Of a stretch of DNA of 17,290 bases, positions 14,875 through 17,290 are shown in pieces. Under the pieces are notes generated by a model. It had not been told where the DNA came from. It saw only the letters and a list, made by a program, of their open reading frames with translations, and searched no databases. This DNA comes from CAYLZN01 sp964387935 (GTDB lineage: Bacteria > Acidobacteriota > Vicinamibacteria > Vicinamibacterales > JAFNAJ01), in the NCBI GenBank assembly GCA_964387935.1, contig CAYLZN010000094.1, positions 1-17,290 on the forward strand. Reading direction: 5' to 3'. Within the stretch, counting starts at the first letter, position 1. Each line of letters starts with the position of its first letter. Position numbers and translations under genes: made by a program.

Positions 14875-15636
14875 ATGCCCGTGGACCCCGAAGCGCTCGA
14901 CCGCGTTGTCGCCAGGCTTCGTTCGGCGGCGTCGCTGACGCTCCTCACCGGCGCCGGTGTATCGGCCGCGTCGGGGGTGCCGACGTTCCGCGGCCCCGGA
15001 GGCCTGTGGCGGTCGTTCAAGCCCGAGGAACTCGCGACGCCGCAGGCGTTCAGGCGTGATCCGGCGCTCGTGTGGGAGTGGTACGACTGGCGACGGCAGA
15101 AGGTCGCGGCGTGCCACCCGAATCGCGCGCACGAGGTCCTTGCAGGGTGGGCGAGGTCGCGCCCGGGCGTCGCGGTGATCACGCAGAACGTGGACGGCCT
15201 CCACGAGCGCGCGGGCCAGACGGACGTGATCCGACTGCACGGATCGCTCTGGGAACTGTCCTGCTGGTCGCCATGCGGGGAGGCACCCCCGGTCTGGCGC
15301 GACGAGACCGTGCCGTTGCCCGAGATCCCGCCGCACTGCCCGTGGTGTCATGGCCTCGCGCGGCCCGCCGTGGTGTGGTTCGGTGAGACGCTGGACCCCC
15401 GCCAGGTCCGGCGTGCGGAGGCGGCCACGCGCTGTGACGTGTTCATGGTCGTCGGGACGTCGTCGCTGGTGTATCCCGCCGCGGGTTTTCTCGACGTGGC
15501 GCGGGGGACCGGCGCATTCACCGTCGAGATCAACCCGGACGACACGCCGGCGACTGCGCGCGTGGACGCCACGCTGCGTGGACCGGCCGAGGTCGTCCTC
15601 GACACGCTGGCCCTTGCGCTTCAGGAGCACCCGTGA
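14875..15636 (+). CDS. cobB: NAD-dependent protein deacylase, Sir2 family (class III-like)
   Basis: Removes acyl groups from lysine using NAD+. The 253 residues include the Rossmann GAGVSAASGVPTFRG (26-40), TQNVDGLHERAG (103-114), the catalytic H122 in LHGS, and a zinc knuckle of C130, C134, C155 and C158. WYDWRRQK gives Y70-x-x-R73, the pair that in SIRT5/CobB-type sirtuins binds acidic acyl groups, so desuccinylase or demalonylase activity is plausible besides deacetylation. Sitting in an operon with an acyl-CoA dehydrogenase suggests it undoes acylation caused by acyl-CoAs. The ATG at 14875 follows pepT by 10 nt, and the stop overlaps the next start. Confidence 0.93.
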   Translation: MPVDPEALDRVVARLRSAASLTLLTGAGVSAASGVPTFRGPGGLWRSFKPEELATPQAFRRDPALVWEWYDWRRQKVAACHPNRAHEVLAGWARSRPGVAVITQNVDGLHERAGQTDVIRLHGSLWELSCWSPCGEAPPVWRDETVPLPEIPPHCPWCHGLARPAVVWFGETLDPRQVRRAEAATRCDVFMVVGTSSLVYPAAGFLDVARGTGAFTVEINPDDTPATARVDATLRGPAEVVLDTLALALQEHP

Positions 15637-16466
15637 TGACGTGTCCCCGCACGGTCGCCTTCGCTTCGATGTGTCTGCTGTTGACTGCCTGGGACGCACC
15701 CGGGCAGGCGCCCGACCGCCTCAACCCGCTCATCGCACTGCTCGACAGCGGCAAGCCGGCGATCGGCGTGTGGACCGGGGCGATCGGCGCGTCCCGCGTC
15801 ACCAAGGTGCTTGCCACCAGCGACGTGGACTTCATCGTCGCGGACCTCGAGCACGAGGTGTACGACTTCCCCGTGCTGCAGCGCTTTCTGTTACAGATCC
15901 AGGATTTCAGCCACCGCTATCGGGTCCGGCCGCGCACGCCACCGGCCGTGCTCGTGAAGCTCGCCACCCGAGCGACCTGGGAGCCTCGCTACGACATCTC
16001 CGGGGTGCTGAAGATCGGGCCGGCCGCGGGCGTGTGGATCCCCTTCGTCGAGAACCGCGCGGATCTCGAACGCGCGATCTCGGCGGTGCGCGGGGCCGAG
16101 ACGTCAGCGATGGCGGGTCTGAACATCCCCAGGGACCGTCGCGACGTGTGGCCGCTCAACCCGAAGGGCGAGCTGGTCGTCGTTGCCATGATCGAATCGG
16201 AGGAAGGGGTGCAGCGCGCGGAGGAGATCATCTCGACGCCGGGCGTGACCGCCATTCAGCCCGTGCACCTGTCGGCGGCTGGCACCGCGAAGGTCGAACG
16301 ACTGTGCCGCGAGCGCGGCGTGCTGCTGGCGACCGATGCCGGGCCCGCTGACGTGAAGACGAGGCTGGCCGAAGGCTACCGGCTGATCAGCGTGGGCTGG
16401 GACTTCCAGGCGTTGCAGAAGAGTCTGGACGAGACGGTCGGCGCCATGCGCCCGGCGATGAAGTAG
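15636..16466 (+). CDS. HpcH/HpaI aldolase-family protein with N-terminal signal peptide
   Basis: A TIM-barrel protein of the HpcH/HpaI aldolase/citrate lyase type, 276 residues from the ATG that overlaps the sirtuin stop (TGATG). AGGAG lies 8 nt upstream. Matches include DFIVADLEHEVYD (65-77, with the catalytic-type H73), GVWIPFVENRADLERAI (132-148) and VAMIESEEGV (183-192, metal Glu E187). Two expected residues differ: the substrate Arg of HpaI aligns with K108 (VLVKLA), and the second metal ligand in GPADLS aligns with H211 (QPVHLS). Residues 1-25 (hydrophobic FASMCLLLTAW, then GQA) look like a signal peptide, which is unusual for this normally cytoplasmic family. Substrate and aldolase activity are uncertain. 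Confidence 0.82.
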   Translation: MTCPRTVAFASMCLLLTAWDAPGQAPDRLNPLIALLDSGKPAIGVWTGAIGASRVTKVLATSDVDFIVADLEHEVYDFPVLQRFLLQIQDFSHRYRVRPRTPPAVLVKLATRATWEPRYDISGVLKIGPAAGVWIPFVENRADLERAISAVRGAETSAMAGLNIPRDRRDVWPLNPKGELVVVAMIESEEGVQRAEEIISTPGVTAIQPVHLSAAGTAKVERLCRERGVLLATDAGPADVKTRLAEGYRLISVGWDFQALQKSLDETVGAMRPAMK

Positions 16467-16490
16467 GCGCGCCCGGACGCCGGATCGCGA

Positions 16491-17093
16491 TCAGTTCGCG
16501 CCGAGCGCCTTCGCGATCGCGTCCCGCAGCGCCTTGGCGTCAGGCGCGACGCTGCTGGGGAAGAACGCCACGACCTGGCCGTCCTTGCCAACCACGTATT
16601 TGCCGAAGTTCCACCGAGGCAGTTGCCCCCCCTTGCCAAGGAACCCGTATACGGGTGACTGATCCGCTCCGGCCTTCGTCACGACCTTGGAGAACATCGG
16701 GAACGTCACGCCGTACGTGAGCCGGCAGAACTGGGCAATCTCCTGCGCGGTGCCCGGTTCCTGCCCGCCGAAGTCGTTGCTCGGGAACCCGAGCACGGCA
16801 AAGCCCTTGCCCGACATCTCGCGATGCAGCGCCTCCAGCCCCTCGTACTGCGGCGTGTAGCCACACTTGCTCGCCACGTTGACCACGAGCGTCACCTTGC
16901 CGCGATAGGACGCGAGGTCCGAGGGTTTGCCGTCGAGAGTCGTCGTCTCGAGATCGTAGAGGGAAGACACGGCAGGTCCTTTCGAGGCAGAAGGGCCTTG
17001 GGCGGCTCCGGGAGTCGAGGCGCCGACAACGACCATCAGGGCCATCACCACGGCTGCGAGACGACGCACTGGAGCAGATCGAGTATGTTTCAT
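16491..17093 (-). CDS. Glutathione peroxidase-family thiol peroxidase, exported, Cys type
   Basis: Reduces hydroperoxides; 200 residues with a clear signal peptide (basic MKHTRSAPVRR, hydrophobic core to about 25, likely cleavage after PGAA). Catalytic residues are C77 (NVASKCGYTPQ), Q111 (FPSNDFGGQEPG), and W161-N162 (PRWNFGKY). C123 (QFCRLTYGVTFPMF) is the likely resolving Cys, which makes it probably thioredoxin-dependent. C77 is coded by TGT, so it is not a selenoprotein. It converges with the HpcH/HpaI-family gene, whose stop is 24 nt away. The ribosome site at the ATG is weak (AGAGA). Export suggests peroxide defence in the periplasm. Confidence 0.93.
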   Translation of the reverse strand: MKHTRSAPVRRLAAVVMALMVVVGASTPGAAQGPSASKGPAVSSLYDLETTTLDGKPSDLASYRGKVTLVVNVASKCGYTPQYEGLEALHREMSGKGFAVLGFPSNDFGGQEPGTAQEIAQFCRLTYGVTFPMFSKVVTKAGADQSPVYGFLGKGGQLPRWNFGKYVVGKDGQVVAFFPSSVAPDAKALRDAIAKALGAN

Positions 17094-17183
17094 GAGCGCG
17101 TTCTCTTTCTGGTCACCGCTTGGGACGCCCGTCGAACTGTGAAGGTTCCCGCAGGGCCGGCCGGGTGTCCCGCGGCCACTGAA

Positions 17184-17249
17184 AACTGGTAACTGGTAAC
17201 TGGTTGTAACTGGTAACTGGTAACTGGTAACTGAGAACTGAGAACTGAT
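17184..17249. repeat. AACTGGT heptamer array
   Basis: Three AACTGGT units (17184-17204) are followed by a TGT interruption, three more AACTGGT (17208-17228), AACTGAG twice and AACTGAT. That is nine units in total. It lies between the peroxidase start and the next gene, and ends 3 nt before that gene's ATG. Confidence 0.9.
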
Positions 17250-17252
17250 CTC

Positions 17253-17290
17253 ATGCGCAGCAACCGAGTGATCTGGACGGCCGCCGTCGT
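17253..17290 (+). CDS. Start of a plus-strand gene cut by the window edge
   Basis: The ATG at 17253 opens MRSNRVIWTAAVV, with basic residues then hydrophobic ones, as at the start of a signal peptide or membrane anchor. Only 12 full codons are visible. No Shine-Dalgarno site is obvious; the heptamer array runs up to the start. Confidence 0.4.
   Translation, partial: MRSNRVIWTAAV

Noticed and set aside
12510..15182. Minus-strand frame of 890 codons opposite the kinase, pepT and part of the sirtuin gene
   Set aside because: It is antisense to three well-supported genes and has shadow-type composition.
16467..16490. Shared terminator between the convergent aldolase-family and peroxidase genes
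   Set aside because: The 24-nt gap shows no convincing stem-loop or T-run.
16491..17093. Selenocysteine glutathione peroxidase
   Set aside because: The catalytic codon is TGT (Cys), not TGA.

Overview
The window is high-GC DNA with tightly packed bacterial genes. The gene families fit a soil-type bacterium: a long mycobacterial-type arylsulfatase, a split ACAD10/11-like pair, YLAEGA-repeat/EF-hand surface proteins, and heptanucleotide arrays between genes. My best guess is Acidobacteriota, perhaps a Vicinamibacteria-like lineage. This is inference from gene content and spacer style; there is no rRNA or other marker gene. A run of ten N at 10379-10388 shows it is a scaffolded draft assembly.

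Region 1 (1-2000) is a patchwork of broken genes. On the minus strand lie the 3' part of an RHS-core gene, a YLAEGA-repeat protein and an IPT/TIG fragment, with two reading-frame switches between them. A 40-codon piece of an AAA_14/DUF4143-type ATPase lies on the plus strand. A bulged hairpin resembling half of an integron attC site sits near the left edge.

Region 2 (2000-11192) is all minus strand. In transcription order it holds manA (interrupted by the N run), a 63-codon internally deleted relative of the next gene, a putative Na+/H+ antiporter, a nitrilase-family hydrolase with an atypical catalytic site, cydA-cydB (cytochrome bd oxidase) and a 791-residue arylsulfatase. cydAB has its own candidate promoter and is bracketed by two direct copies of the nitrilase 3' end, about 93% identical, which marks a past insertion or duplication.

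Region 3 (11363-16466) is a plus-strand operon with gaps of 16, 6 and 10 nt and a 1-nt overlap. It encodes an acyl-CoA dehydrogenase, an APH-type kinase, peptidase T, a class III-type sirtuin and a signal-peptide-bearing HpcH/HpaI-family protein with altered active-site residues. The first two resemble the two halves of animal ACAD10/11 and suggest 4-hydroxyacyl-CoA breakdown. The sirtuin may reverse lysine acylation.

Region 4 (16491-17290) holds an exported Cys-type glutathione peroxidase on the minus strand, a heptamer array and the first codons of a plus-strand gene cut by the window edge.

The best candidates for something new are the cydAB module between nitrilase-end repeats, the nitrilase lacking its catalytic lysine, the exported aldolase-fold protein with changed metal-site residues, and the heptamer arrays, one of which supplies a start codon. 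I saw no CRISPR array, tRNA, rRNA or complete mobile element.
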